From NCBI GenBank assembly GCA_024867545.1, contig JANFNE010000003.1:1612001-1676000 (forward strand): 64,000 bases of DNA. The letters run 5' to 3'. A model generated the notes under the pieces. It saw nothing but the letters and a program-made list of their open reading frames with translations. It searched no databases and was not told where the DNA came from. The translations under genes and the position numbers were made by a program. Within the stretch, counting starts at the first letter, position 1. Every line of letters starts with the position of its first letter. This document shows positions 10,484-19,257 of the stretch, in pieces. Source of the stretch: Phytopythium helicoides. Its lineage: Eukaryota; Oomycota; Peronosporomycetes; Pythiales; Pythiaceae.

Positions 10484-11377
10484 GGCTTCGGCTGGGCGGT
10501 GGGGCTGGAGATCTGCGCGGGCGCCGGCGGATCCGAGAGTGAGGAGGAGCGTTGCCGCCGTTCAAGGGCGAGGAGCGCCGCGGCATCTTGGATATCCATC
10601 TCCTCTCTCCCTCCTGGAAGCGAAGCGATGGGTTACATCTGATTACCTATAGTGAGATCAAGTGTAGAAAGGCGCTTTAAGAAGATGCCCCGCGGGGGGG
10701 CAATCCAGGCGCCATCTGGTTTGGATCGCGCGCGCTGATTGGCGGAGCGCGAGTGAACCCACGCGCGCGAGCGCCCAAAACAGGCGAAGAGCTCCTACCC
10801 GAGCGGGCAGAAACGGGCGAGGACTGATTTTTTTGGCAGGGACCGCGACCCGAAAACCCAAAACAACGGTCGGGCACGCTTCACAGAGACCCTTGATCAC
10901 CTGCTGCCCGCGGCCTGGATTTGGGCGTCAGCTGGGCTTGCGAGCGTGAATGCCCGCGCTTCAACCGAGATTCGCACGTGCTCCTGCTGCTCATGGGTTG
11001 CGATCGGCAGGCCCCGCTTTGCTTTGTCCCGCGTGAATGCTCGATAGGCAAAAATGCTAACTCAATGCGCTCGGGTTCGGTTTTCGAATGGAATGGCCGA
11101 GATTTCGGATCGCGCAGTTCGGTTTCCTGGGCGAGTCAGATTGGCAGACTCAACGACATGAGGAGGGGCTGCAGACCTGCGCAGCGATCGATGAAGCTGA
11201 TCGAGTCACCAGCAGTCAATGGATCCGCTCGCAGCAGCTCCAAAAGTCATGTATCATTCCTTCATGCCGTATCATACCTCCCGATCAGATGACCTCGCAC
11301 ATGATTGGCTGAAAACCCTCATCATTTTCAGCCAATGGCGACGTCCTCGCGCACTTCTTCCTCGGGTCGCGGCCGCC
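10484..11377. other. Divergent intergenic promoter region
   Basis: About 900 bases between two divergently transcribed genes. A CTCACTCTCGGATCC initiator-like site near 10528-10545 (minus strand) serves the repeat gene. A CCAAT-flanked initiator at 11304-11336 serves the protease. One isolated CCAAT box (gattgg) is at 10737. No gene is supported. Confidence 0.5.
11304..11336 (+). promoter_or_regulatory. Core promoter framed by convergent CCAAT boxes
   Basis: A perfect 12-bp inverted repeat, ATTGGCTGAAAA ... TTTTCAGCCAAT, has a 9-base spacer ccctcatca. Each arm contains a CCAAT box, in opposite orientations. The spacer plus right arm reads CTCATCATTTTCAG, close to the oomycete initiator (TCATTYYNCWTTT-like). 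It lies 42 bp before the protease ATG at 11378, the usual distance in this group. Confidence 0.55.
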
Positions 11378-12929
11378 ATGGGCGTGCTGCTCCAGCGGCT
11401 GCGGCGCTTCACTCGGCGCCAGTACGCGGCGGCCGCGCTGCTCTCGCTGCTCTTCCTCTCGGTGCGTGGCCTCCGCCTGCTCTCGCTCGTCATTTTGAGC
11501 CCTCGCTCGCGCTCTGACGCGCTCTGCAGCTCGCAGGACGCGGCCGAGCAGCCGTCGTCTGGCTCCTGCTGCTGCTGCCCGTCGCGCTCTTCTTCTCGTG
11601 GGCCGCGCGCCAGCAGCAGCACCACGGCGTCACGTGCGTCTCGCTCTGCGTCTGCTGCTCATTGCGCTCTTGAGACTAACGCCAGCGGCGGACTGACGCA
11701 GCGACCGAGAGCTCGAGCAGCTCATCTACTGCTTCCTGGCCGGGATCCTGCCCGTCAGCGTGCTGGCGTTCGGCGCGCAGGTGCTGCTGGCGCCGCTGCT
11801 CGCCATCCTGTGCTTCTTCGACCAGCGTGAGTCGCTGCAGGCGCAGCTGGACGCGCTGATCAATGAGCAGCGCAACGCCACGGTGGCGTCTCCGCGCCAC
11901 GCCTCGCGCCTCTCCGACCTGGCGCTCAGCCTGAATGTGGACAAGACCTTCGGCTACTTCTGCTTCCTCTTCGCCATGGCCTTCATCGTCGCCGCGCTCG
12001 TTGAGGAGTTCATGAAGCTTTGGGTGGTCCAGGGAGCGTGTTGCTGCTGTCCGTCCAAGCGGCCGCGTGGCTGCTCCTGCTGCTGCTGTTGTTTCCAGCG
12101 CGCATCAAACGCCACGCCCATGTTCGCAGCCATCAGGCAACGCCAGCAGAGCCAGCAGCAGAGCCGTCAGTATGGTGGAGTGCGCGGTGGGCCATGCCAC
12201 CCGAGTCGCCTGCTCTTCTTCCACAAGAAGCACACAAGCCACGGGTTCGTCGTGTTCATGGCCGTCGTCGCTGGCGCGCTCGGCTTCTCTTTCCTCGAGA
12301 ACGCCGTGTACACGTTCTCAGTTGAGGACTACCGCGAACGTGCTCTTACTGCGGCTGTTCGTGGGGCGGTCAGTACATCGCTCCACTGCATATGTGGCGG
12401 TATCACCGGTGTTCGTCTCGCATCCATGCTCCAGGCGCATCGTGTGGGCGTGGCATCCGTTCGTGACAGCGCAGCAATTGAGCTGAGCCAGTGGCGTACC
12501 AAAATCCGTCTGTTGATCCCTGCGATCCTGGTACACGGCACGTTTGACTTTCAAATCTTTCTCTTTGCAACGGTTCCAACCGAGAAGATGCTGATGGAGC
12601 ACCCTCAGCGTTATGGCGTCGTCCTCCCTGGTATCGTGACTGTGATCATCTTGCTTGCGGCATTTGTCTACATGCGCAAATCGCTGCACGCGATGGAGCA
12701 AAAGATGAACGAAGGGCGGTATATCCAAGTCGCAGTCGACCTCGAGTCTGGCCGTCGTACATCCCTGAACAATGGACCGGGACGCGCAACTTTTGCCAGT
12801 GATGATGAAGACGAGTTCGACATGTTTGATGACGACCTTGACGACGATGAGGCGAGCCTTGTGGCCGCAGTGGAAGATAGATCTACACCCAGCAGTACCC
12901 CCAAAGTTCGTTCAGTGTTCAATACCTGA
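11378..12929 (+). CDS. PrsW-family intramembrane metalloprotease
   Basis: Three exons, 11378..11461, 11530..11633 and 11702..12929, joined by 68 bp GT-AG introns with phases that fit exactly, give 471 residues. PrsW proteins are multi-pass membrane peptidases of the abortive-infection/Rce1-like superfamily. Hallmarks seen are ALVEEFMK (Glu-Glu, about 164-165), FSFLEN (about 258-263), a His in STSLHC (about 291) and HGTFDF (about 341-346). At least seven hydrophobic segments are present. A loop at about residues 175-195 holds two dense Cys clusters (CCCCPSK ... CSCCCCC), which could be palmitoylated. The C-terminal tail is very acidic (DDEDEFDMFDDDLDDDEAS). A truncated relative lies at 26835-27083. 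Substrate and compartment are unknown; known bacterial members cleave anti-sigma factors. Confidence 0.85.
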
Positions 12930-12957
12930 TGTGCATTGTTTTGAACACGGAAATTAT

Positions 12958-14106
12958 TCATTCAGCGTCATTCTGTAAGAAGCAGCGGCTTTCACGGCCA
13001 CGTGCAAAGAAGTATCGCCTCAAATGGTTGCTCCCGTATACGCAACAACCCCGAAGGAGTTTGTCAACATCTGGGTACTTCTCCATCGTCACGAACGCTC
13101 GAATTGAGTCGCTATCCCAGAGACTGATCATGTGCGTGGTTGGATCCGAGCGAGGCAGTCCAATACTCTCGAATAACTTTTGGACGCTTTTGATGTCACG
13201 CTCCAATGCAGCCGCGTGTCCTGGTTGAGACCGATCGATGGCATGCGCAAAGTTGACAAGATACACTTTTCCGAAATGATTAGTGCAGTCACAGGACTTG
13301 TAAAACAGAATGGAGCTCTCGCCAAGATTTCCATGCACCACTCTTGCCTTCTGATAGAGTTGCCGCATGCTGAGCAGTACATCTGTGTACGCTTGCACGA
13401 GTTCCCACTCCTTGAGTGCTGCAGTTTTCACCGATGGAGCTGGGACGCCTTCGTTGGAGCCGATGAACTCCATAACAACGATGTTCCCCCTTGCAGTGTA
13501 GGCATCTGGTATCCGTGCATACGATTCTCTGGCCTTGATAAGGTTGTTAAACTCGCGCTCTGCCAAATTATCGATTTGGTGCTCGATGCTGTTCATTTTA
13601 GGCTGGACGTCGCGCTTGAGTTTCCCCATCCCAGCTCGTATGGGTTTGGGTGACTTGAAGATCTTGAGAGTCACTTTTCGCTCCTGCTTCCAACTGATAA
13701 GCATAATCGCACGGCCAAAATACAGGTTAAACCCTTTTCCTGAGTGCGCCAACGACTCGACAGAGAGAGTATTGTTCATTGTAATCAGCTTGCGAACGAG
13801 GTGCCGTGTTCGCTCATCCAAAAGGCTATCACCCTTGTAATTGCCGATCCCGAGGCGTGGGTATGCCTTTGGCTTACCACTTCGACGTGAAGCTTTAAAG
13901 CCTGGAACCAACTGCGTGGGCTGCGTCAACACAAAGCATTCGTCTTCTTCATCACTGTAGTTGTCATCCTCAAGAGCTTGTTGGTAGTCGTCTTCACCCA
14001 GCAGATTTCTGTCGGTGTCGTTCGTAAACACAAAATTCCAGAGAGACGAAGCGTTGGTTGCTCTTTGATAGCTGCAGCCATCTATATCTTTGCCCTGCTC
14101 GTTCAT
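12958..14106 (-). CDS. RIO1-like pseudokinase 1
   Basis: RIO1 is an atypical kinase/ATPase of 40S ribosome maturation. This 382-residue protein aligns along the RIO fold: LDERTRHLVRKLI, P-loop GKGFNLYFG (about 123-131), LKIFK lysine, LAEREFNNLIKA, VVMEFIGSNEGVPAP, and LYQKARVVHGNLGESSILFY where RIO1 has HADLSE-N. The catalytic Asp is Asn (about 260), the following Asn is Ser, and the metal-binding Asp of the IIDVSQ motif is Asn (YLVNFAHAID). All three catalytic positions are therefore lost. An acidic N-terminus with LLGEDDYQ is shared with its neighbours. I chose ATG 14106 because the initiator at 14147-14162 lies upstream of it; the next ATG up (14196) would precede the transcription start. 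Likely a regulatory or scaffold protein. Confidence 0.85.
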   Translation of the reverse strand: MNEQGKDIDGCSYQRATNASSLWNFVFTNDTDRNLLGEDDYQQALEDDNYSDEEDECFVLTQPTQLVPGFKASRRSGKPKAYPRLGIGNYKGDSLLDERTRHLVRKLITMNNTLSVESLAHSGKGFNLYFGRAIMLISWKQERKVTLKIFKSPKPIRAGMGKLKRDVQPKMNSIEHQIDNLAEREFNNLIKARESYARIPDAYTARGNIVVMEFIGSNEGVPAPSVKTAALKEWELVQAYTDVLLSMRQLYQKARVVHGNLGESSILFYKSCDCTNHFGKVYLVNFAHAIDRSQPGHAAALERDIKSVQKLFESIGLPRSDPTTHMISLWDSDSIRAFVTMEKYPDVDKLLRGCCVYGSNHLRRYFFARGRESRCFLQNDAE

Positions 14107-14476
14107 TTGTGGTGTAACGACTGTGGCCTTTACTCTGTTTCGTTGGGAAATGGAGAAATGAGGGAGAAGGTTCACATGACAGCGTGCACCGTTCATTCAC
14201 GCAAGTCGCATCTGTGGTATTGGTCTGAGAGTGAGTGATGGTGGTGCTGCCACCGCCCTCGATATTCTTGGGTTGATTTCCCACATCAACACAATTCATT
14301 GATACACCCTGACCATCGGGTTGCCGAACTCCCACTTGGAAGGTCTGTGAGTGTGCGATCAAGCTCTAGCTGACTGGGTGGCAAGTGGAATCAAATCATT
14401 CGCCACACATTCATATTGTTGCTAGGAGAATTCTATTCGAGAGCTAATAGCAAGTCAACCATTGAGCGATTCTTAT
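14107..14476. other. Intergenic between RIO1-like genes 1 and 2
   Basis: About 370 bases holding the promoter of gene 1 and the 3' end of gene 2; both are transcribed leftwards. Nothing else is seen. Confidence 0.5.
14147..14162 (-). promoter_or_regulatory. Initiator of RIO1-like gene 1
   Basis: On the minus strand the site reads CTCATTTCTCCATTTC, a near-ideal oomycete initiator, 41 bp before ATG 14106. A similar site precedes the adjacent RIO1-like gene. Confidence 0.6.
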
Positions 14477-15559
14477 TCAGTAATCCATCATCGCAATACG
14501 GGCGCCCCTATAACATCCGTCCAACAGTTGCCAGAGTTCACTGGTTTTCTCAACTGTGACGTATCTTCGGACGGTTTTGTCGTCCCACAATCCGTTCAAA
14601 GCATGTGACGGGACCAATCCGCATTTCTTGAACAGAGCCTGGACGTGCTTGATGTCGCGCTCAAGCGCCGCAATGTGCGCAGACTCGGATCGATCGACCG
14701 AATGTGCAAAGTTTACAAGATACATCCTTGCACGGTATCCCCAGTCACCGGGCTCGTGGACCAGAATGGTGTCCTCCCCCAAGTTCCCGTGCACCAACCG
14801 CGCCTTCTGATACAGCCGACGCATGCTGAGCAGAACTTGCTGGTATATGTGGGTGAGGATTCCGCGATTAAGATTTGCTGCATTCACCGTTGGTGCTGGA
14901 ACACCGTCGCTTGATCCGATGAAATCCATCACAACGATATGCTCATTCAACAGGTGTACGGATGGCACGCTTACACCTGCTTGTTGAGCCTTGGTCAGAT
15001 TATCAAACTCTCGTTCTGCTAATGTATTGAGCTGACGTTGAACTGAGTTTCTAGACGCTCTCATATCGCTCTTGCTCGCATTGTGAGTTGCTTCTCTGGC
15101 TTTAGTCGTCTTGAAAATCTTGAGCGCCACCTTGTACTCTTTGGCACTATTATTGTACATGTGCCCGAGACCAAAATACAAGTTGAACTCCCGTCCAGAG
15201 AACGCCAAAGATTCAACAGAACGAAGGTTGTCCTCAGCTATCATATCGTGAACGAGGCGTCGTGTTCTCTCGTCGAACACTTTGTCGCCCTCGTATTTGC
15301 CAATCCCGGCTTGGGTGCTCTTATTTGCCTTGCCGCGTTTACGTGAAGTTTTGAAGCCTGGGGTAGACTTCTGCTGTCTTGGTGCAACGAAGAAGTCACT
15401 CTCATCCGTGTCGTCATCATCGGCGTACTCATAGTCATCAGCGCTTAGTAATTTCCTTCCAGCGTCACTTGAGAATGAAAAGTCCCAATGGACGCTCGCT
15501 TCGTCTTCAGCTCCAATGCACAGCTGATGCTGAAAACCTGCCGAGGGATTGTGAGCCAT
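14477..15559 (-). CDS. RIO1-like pseudokinase 2
   Basis: A 360-residue close paralogue of the gene to its left, same strand. Seen are LLSADDYEYADDDDTDE at the acidic N-terminus, a P-loop-like GREFNLYFGLG, KVALKIFK, LAEREFDNLTKAQQAGVSVP, VVMDFIGSSDGVPAP, ARLVHGNLGEDTILV (Asp to Asn, Asn to Thr) and MYLVNFAHSVDRSE (metal Asp to Asn). It is therefore predicted inactive as a phosphotransferase, while the nucleotide-pocket Lys remains. ATG 15559 is preferred over the upstream ATG at 15658 because an initiator (CTCACTTCTCCATTTC, 15602-15617) lies between them. With genes 1 and 3 it forms a three-member cluster. Confidence 0.85.
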   Translation of the reverse strand: MAHNPSAGFQHQLCIGAEDEASVHWDFSFSSDAGRKLLSADDYEYADDDDTDESDFFVAPRQQKSTPGFKTSRKRGKANKSTQAGIGKYEGDKVFDERTRRLVHDMIAEDNLRSVESLAFSGREFNLYFGLGHMYNNSAKEYKVALKIFKTTKAREATHNASKSDMRASRNSVQRQLNTLAEREFDNLTKAQQAGVSVPSVHLLNEHIVVMDFIGSSDGVPAPTVNAANLNRGILTHIYQQVLLSMRRLYQKARLVHGNLGEDTILVHEPGDWGYRARMYLVNFAHSVDRSESAHIAALERDIKHVQALFKKCGLVPSHALNGLWDDKTVRRYVTVEKTSELWQLLDGCYRGARIAMMDY

Positions 15560-16207
15560 TGGGAGCAGAGTCAGAGAGTTCAGGACGCCAACTGCTCGAT
15601 GGAAATGGAGAAGTGAGCCAAGACCTGTCAAGGTTGGTTCACCACCAGTGCATATCATTTCTGAGACTCAACACGTGAGTGATGGTGTTGTAGCTACTTT
15701 CGCACGACATGCGCCACCGTCCGCAGTCAACGTTGCTTGCCTTCTTGCCTTCTATAACCAAACACCATTCGTCACCCAGTGTTAGCCGATTCTGATGCTT
15801 CCGGTGTGTTTGTATTCCTCACTGTATCGTTTCCGTGCTCAGTTCATTTTGTATTTGCGATCACTGAGCCATCTGCGCTCGAGATTCTCATCCCGACGTC
15901 ATTTCCAAAGGGTGTTCCCTTTCATGGTTGCGCTCGGCTATAGGGCAAACGCTAGTAGTGCACAGCTGACGACGAGTATCTTGCATTGGTGCCTTCCAGA
16001 GATCACTCTCCAAGAATATTCCACCGGTGGTCGTTCTAGTTAGCGTGAGTGATAGTCATGCCAAGAATCCATCTGCACAGCAAGCGTGTCAGTGATATCT
16101 CACGCTTCCGCTCGACGTTCTTGTAGCGAGATCGAGGGGAACGCATTTCATGACGTCGACCTCAGTCTGCGATTTTCCTCGGTTTGTAGACAGTACAGTA
16201 CAAGATT
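15560..16207. other. Divergent intergenic region between RIO1-like genes 2 and 3
   Basis: About 650 bases with the initiator of gene 2 at the left end and the leader of gene 3 at the right. No coding region is supported. Confidence 0.5.
15602..15617 (-). promoter_or_regulatory. Initiator of RIO1-like gene 2
   Basis: The minus strand reads CTCACTTCTCCATTTC, 43 bp before ATG 15559. It has the same spacing and nearly the same sequence as the initiator of gene 1, consistent with tandem duplication including the core promoter. Confidence 0.55.
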
Positions 16208-17293
16208 ATGGCGGAGAATTATCCAGATTCCCAGCTCCCAGAGTTTCAAGGCGTGAGGTTTCGCATTAAGTTTTCTGGAGACGATGACCGGAGACTGCTT
16301 AGTGCGGAAGATTACGAACATGCTGATGCAGTTGACGAAGACTACGATGAAGACGAGTACTACGCGTCCCTACCAAGCAATTCACAAGCAGATGAACTGA
16401 AAACGTTATCTGGCAGCTCTAGTCTACGTGAGAACGCGCGACGCAAGAACAAGGATCGTCAGAAGCGATCCCCAGTCCTGAGCATTGGGAGCTACGACAC
16501 TGAAAATGACAGTGCCTTCGATGATCACACAAAGCTGATGGTACTCGATCTCATTCGACAGGGCAGCCTTTGCTCTGTTGATTCCCTGCTACATGCTGGC
16601 CAAACGGCAAATATTTACCGAGCATCTTGCCTCCAGTACATGTCCGCACACGAAAAGGCTTTGGTGGTACTCAAAATCTACAAGAGCCCCAAGCCAAATG
16701 CTACTACCCCAATCAATCTTCGAGGCGACTCACACGCTGCGAAGAAACAACGTCATCTGCTACTCCGAAAGAGCGCAAAGAGAGAATTTGAAAATCTCCA
16801 GAGGGCAACACGCGCAGGAATGGCTCCACGCCCTTTGTTCGTTCACGAACACATTATTGCGATGGAATTTGCTGGAACAAACCGTGGCGAGATAGCTCCG
16901 TTACTGCGAGTTGCCAAGATATACGGCCATTACCCTCTCTCACGCATCTTCATGCATGTGATGTCGACGCTCCGCTTCCTATACCACTGGGAAAGCCTCG
17001 TGCATAGTCGATTGGGTGATGACAACATTTTGCTTCGCAACAGCACGGTGTGTTTTCTCGATTTCAGTAGCGCAGTCGATCGGTCGGCTCCCGAGCACAT
17101 CGAAGCACTAAGTCGAGATCTTGAAAGTGTGCGAGCTATCTTTGCCAGTCGCGGATTACGAGAGGATGACGAAAAGTGGGCACTGTGGCCTCTCGACACG
17201 ATGAAGAAGTATGTAACCTTGACTTCATACCGTGATGTTCATCGGTTGCTACAGACTTGCACACTCGGATGGCGAGATCCGAGGTGCCGTTGA
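16208..17293 (+). CDS. RIO1-like pseudokinase 3
   Basis: A 361-residue intact frame, third member of the cluster, on the opposite strand. It keeps the acidic N-terminal motif RRLLSAEDYEHAD and the RIO elements DDHTKLMVLDLI, GQTANIYRA (P-loop), VVLKIYKSPKPNA, SAKREFENLQRATRAGMAPR and IAMEFAGTNRG. The catalytic loop reads LVHSRLGDDNILL, so the catalytic Asp is Arg. Unlike genes 1 and 2, the Asn of that loop and the metal-binding Asp (CFLDFSSAVD) are retained. It therefore looks like an earlier stage of catalytic loss. It may still bind nucleotide. A role in ribosome biogenesis cannot be assumed. Confidence 0.85.
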   Translation: MAENYPDSQLPEFQGVRFRIKFSGDDDRRLLSAEDYEHADAVDEDYDEDEYYASLPSNSQADELKTLSGSSSLRENARRKNKDRQKRSPVLSIGSYDTENDSAFDDHTKLMVLDLIRQGSLCSVDSLLHAGQTANIYRASCLQYMSAHEKALVVLKIYKSPKPNATTPINLRGDSHAAKKQRHLLLRKSAKREFENLQRATRAGMAPRPLFVHEHIIAMEFAGTNRGEIAPLLRVAKIYGHYPLSRIFMHVMSTLRFLYHWESLVHSRLGDDNILLRNSTVCFLDFSSAVDRSAPEHIEALSRDLESVRAIFASRGLREDDEKWALWPLDTMKKYVTLTSYRDVHRLLQTCTLGWRDPRCR

Positions 17294-17711
17294 CTAGGAG
17301 AGATTGGGACTCGGAGCGAATAAACAACTCAATCATGCCTGGTAATACTGCGCACTCCACTAGATTACGCTGTGCTGCTACTGCAACCCGTCCTGGGAAG
17401 ATGCTTTGAATCCTGGCAGCTTATTTCGAGGCATGGATCCATCGATTGCTCTAGTTAGACACGCGTCCTCCAGCAAGAATAGTCTGGGGCGTGTTTGCAT
17501 CGGTCTTCAAACGCGAGATGCTTGAATCCGATCGGCGAAAATAGGCGTTGGCCAATCCCGCGAAACGCATCGACCAAAATACTGTTCCTCTGTCATCTGT
17601 GAAGGCGACAAGACTCGCTTCGCTCGGTCCCCCACGATCAGTTCTCTCATTCCTCGATTTCCTCGACCAACAACAGCAACAACCAACTTCGGAAGCTTCC
17701 TCACATTCAAG
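17294..17711. other. Intergenic, nothing recognised
   Basis: About 420 bases between two plus-strand genes. It should contain the terminator of RIO1-like gene 3 and the PLAC8 promoter. Confidence 0.4.
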
Positions 17712-18307
17712 ATGCAGTTCGCCCCGCCCACCAAGGAAAGCGACGTCACCATTGGAGTGGTCGATGGCGGCGAGCAGGGTGTCGACCAGAATGGCCTTGT
17801 TGTCGGCCGCTGGAAGACTGGCATCTTCGGCTTCACGGACTCTCTCGTCCCCAACGGTAAGGTGCATTTGATTGCCAAGGATGTTGGGCAAGGGATGGCA
17901 ACTTACGAGATTGTTGGAATCCTCTGTAAGGCATCACGTCATGCTGCTGCCCCGGTCTTGCGGTCGCTCAGATCGCAGCTCGCCTCGGTATGATGAACTT
18001 CTACCACGTGCTCGGCTGCTTCGGCGCTCTGTATCTGTGGGCGATCATCGCTGCGGCAACGCACAGCGGTTTTGTGGACTTCGTCATGGTCGTGGCGGCC
18101 ATCGTAGCTTCGCTCTGCTGCATGCGCATGCGCTGGCGCATCCGCACGCTCTTCTCGATCCCAGGCTCGCACGCTGAGGATGCCTTCTACAGCATGTGCT
18201 GCGGCTGCTGCTCGATCGCGCAGATGGCCTCGCACGTCGAGTCGTACGAGCCGGGATCATTCACGTTCGCCCCCCGCTCGACGCTCCAGGGCTACTCCTT
18301 CAACTAG
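17712..18307 (+). CDS. PLAC8-family Cys-rich membrane protein
   Basis: Two exons, 17712..17856 and 17931..18307, with a 74 bp GT-AG intron whose phase joins AAC-G to GC-ATC, give 173 residues. After the splice the PLAC8 core reads CCCPGLAVAQIAARLGMMNF, followed by two hydrophobic segments (FGALYLWAIIAAATHSGF, VMVVAAIVASLCC). The second family motif is then FYSMCCGCCSIAQMASHVES. PLAC8 proteins in plants and fungi act in organ-size control or metal (Cd, Zn) transport at the plasma membrane. Here only the family is certain. The N-terminal 40 residues are hydrophilic, and the leader is CT-rich. Confidence 0.9.
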
Positions 18308-19257
18308 GCGCCACCTATCAGGGTTCTCTGCACGGTCTCTGACTAGCTTGAGAGCTCCATTCGCTTTCTCAAATCCACAATACATTTCATCACGCTTGCC
18401 CTTGGCGTGGTGGCTTACAACATGAACCAAGCTCCCTTCTTTTTGAATGCATGGCTCGTTGTGCTTGATCGATCGGCTTACCCAGCAGGATCATCGCGTG
18501 CGAGGGGGGTCGAGCGACCGCCGGTGGAGACTTGTGCGGGTGTCGATGGCGCTGCCAGATCCGTGTTTCTTGGCGCTGCGCTCCTTGGTTCCTTGGTGTT
18601 CCACGACCGACAGTGAGCGCGTCGCGACGCCGATGCCACTCGAGACGCGCTGCTTGGCTGAACTCTCGCCCGCTGCCAGGACGACGGCAGCACTCGCTCC
18701 GCGGTCGATCGTCAGCAGCTGCCTGATGAACATGCGAGGACTCTCTCGATCTGGCTTGGAGGAGCGCGGAGGAAGAACTGATCCGAGGTGAGTCTGCAAG
18801 GATCGAACTCGCAACGCGCGACACGCACCGCTTGGGGGCAAAACGCACGTTGAAGAACCGCCGCCGACGTTTTAGTACGAAAGTGGAAATGACGATGTGG
18901 TCGGTGGCTCCACTGGCACGGCACTGGTCTCCGAGTCGTGGTGGTCATGTCGATCTCCTCCGAGTGTGGCTGGAGAAAAACTTGCAACATTTTTTTTTTG
19001 TTGTTGTGATTTTTTTTTTTTTCAATGCGGAGCGAATTCGCTCCATCTCGTCCAAAGCTTCGTCACCAACTCTGGAGCTCATGAGCGCCACCTTCCTGCA
19101 TCAAGTCGAGCCGAACGCCTCACCATCTCGCATTGCGACGGTGCAAACGAGCCGCCTGGCATGTTGAAGCTGCCCCAAGCCAGTCCATGTGGTCCACACA
19201 CCTCGCCCTCCCCGGCCATCGTCGTGTTTGTTTGCATTCCCGAGATCCTCCTGCGTC
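18308..19257. other. Intergenic, T-runs, no gene
   Basis: About 950 bases. Two T-homopolymers (near 18990 and 19009) flank a gtt repeat. A tRNA T-arm-like stretch near 18795-18815 (minus strand) lacks the rest of a tRNA. The right part is the promoter of the NEDD8 E1 gene. Confidence 0.45.

Noticed and set aside
18789..18860. Possible tRNA gene on the minus strand (T-arm GCGAG-TTCGATC-CTTGC)
   Set aside because: A 5-bp T-stem and loop fit, but no matching 5' acceptor strand or D-arm is found, and the best anticodon loop (TGCCCCC) lacks U33. Probably chance or an old fragment.
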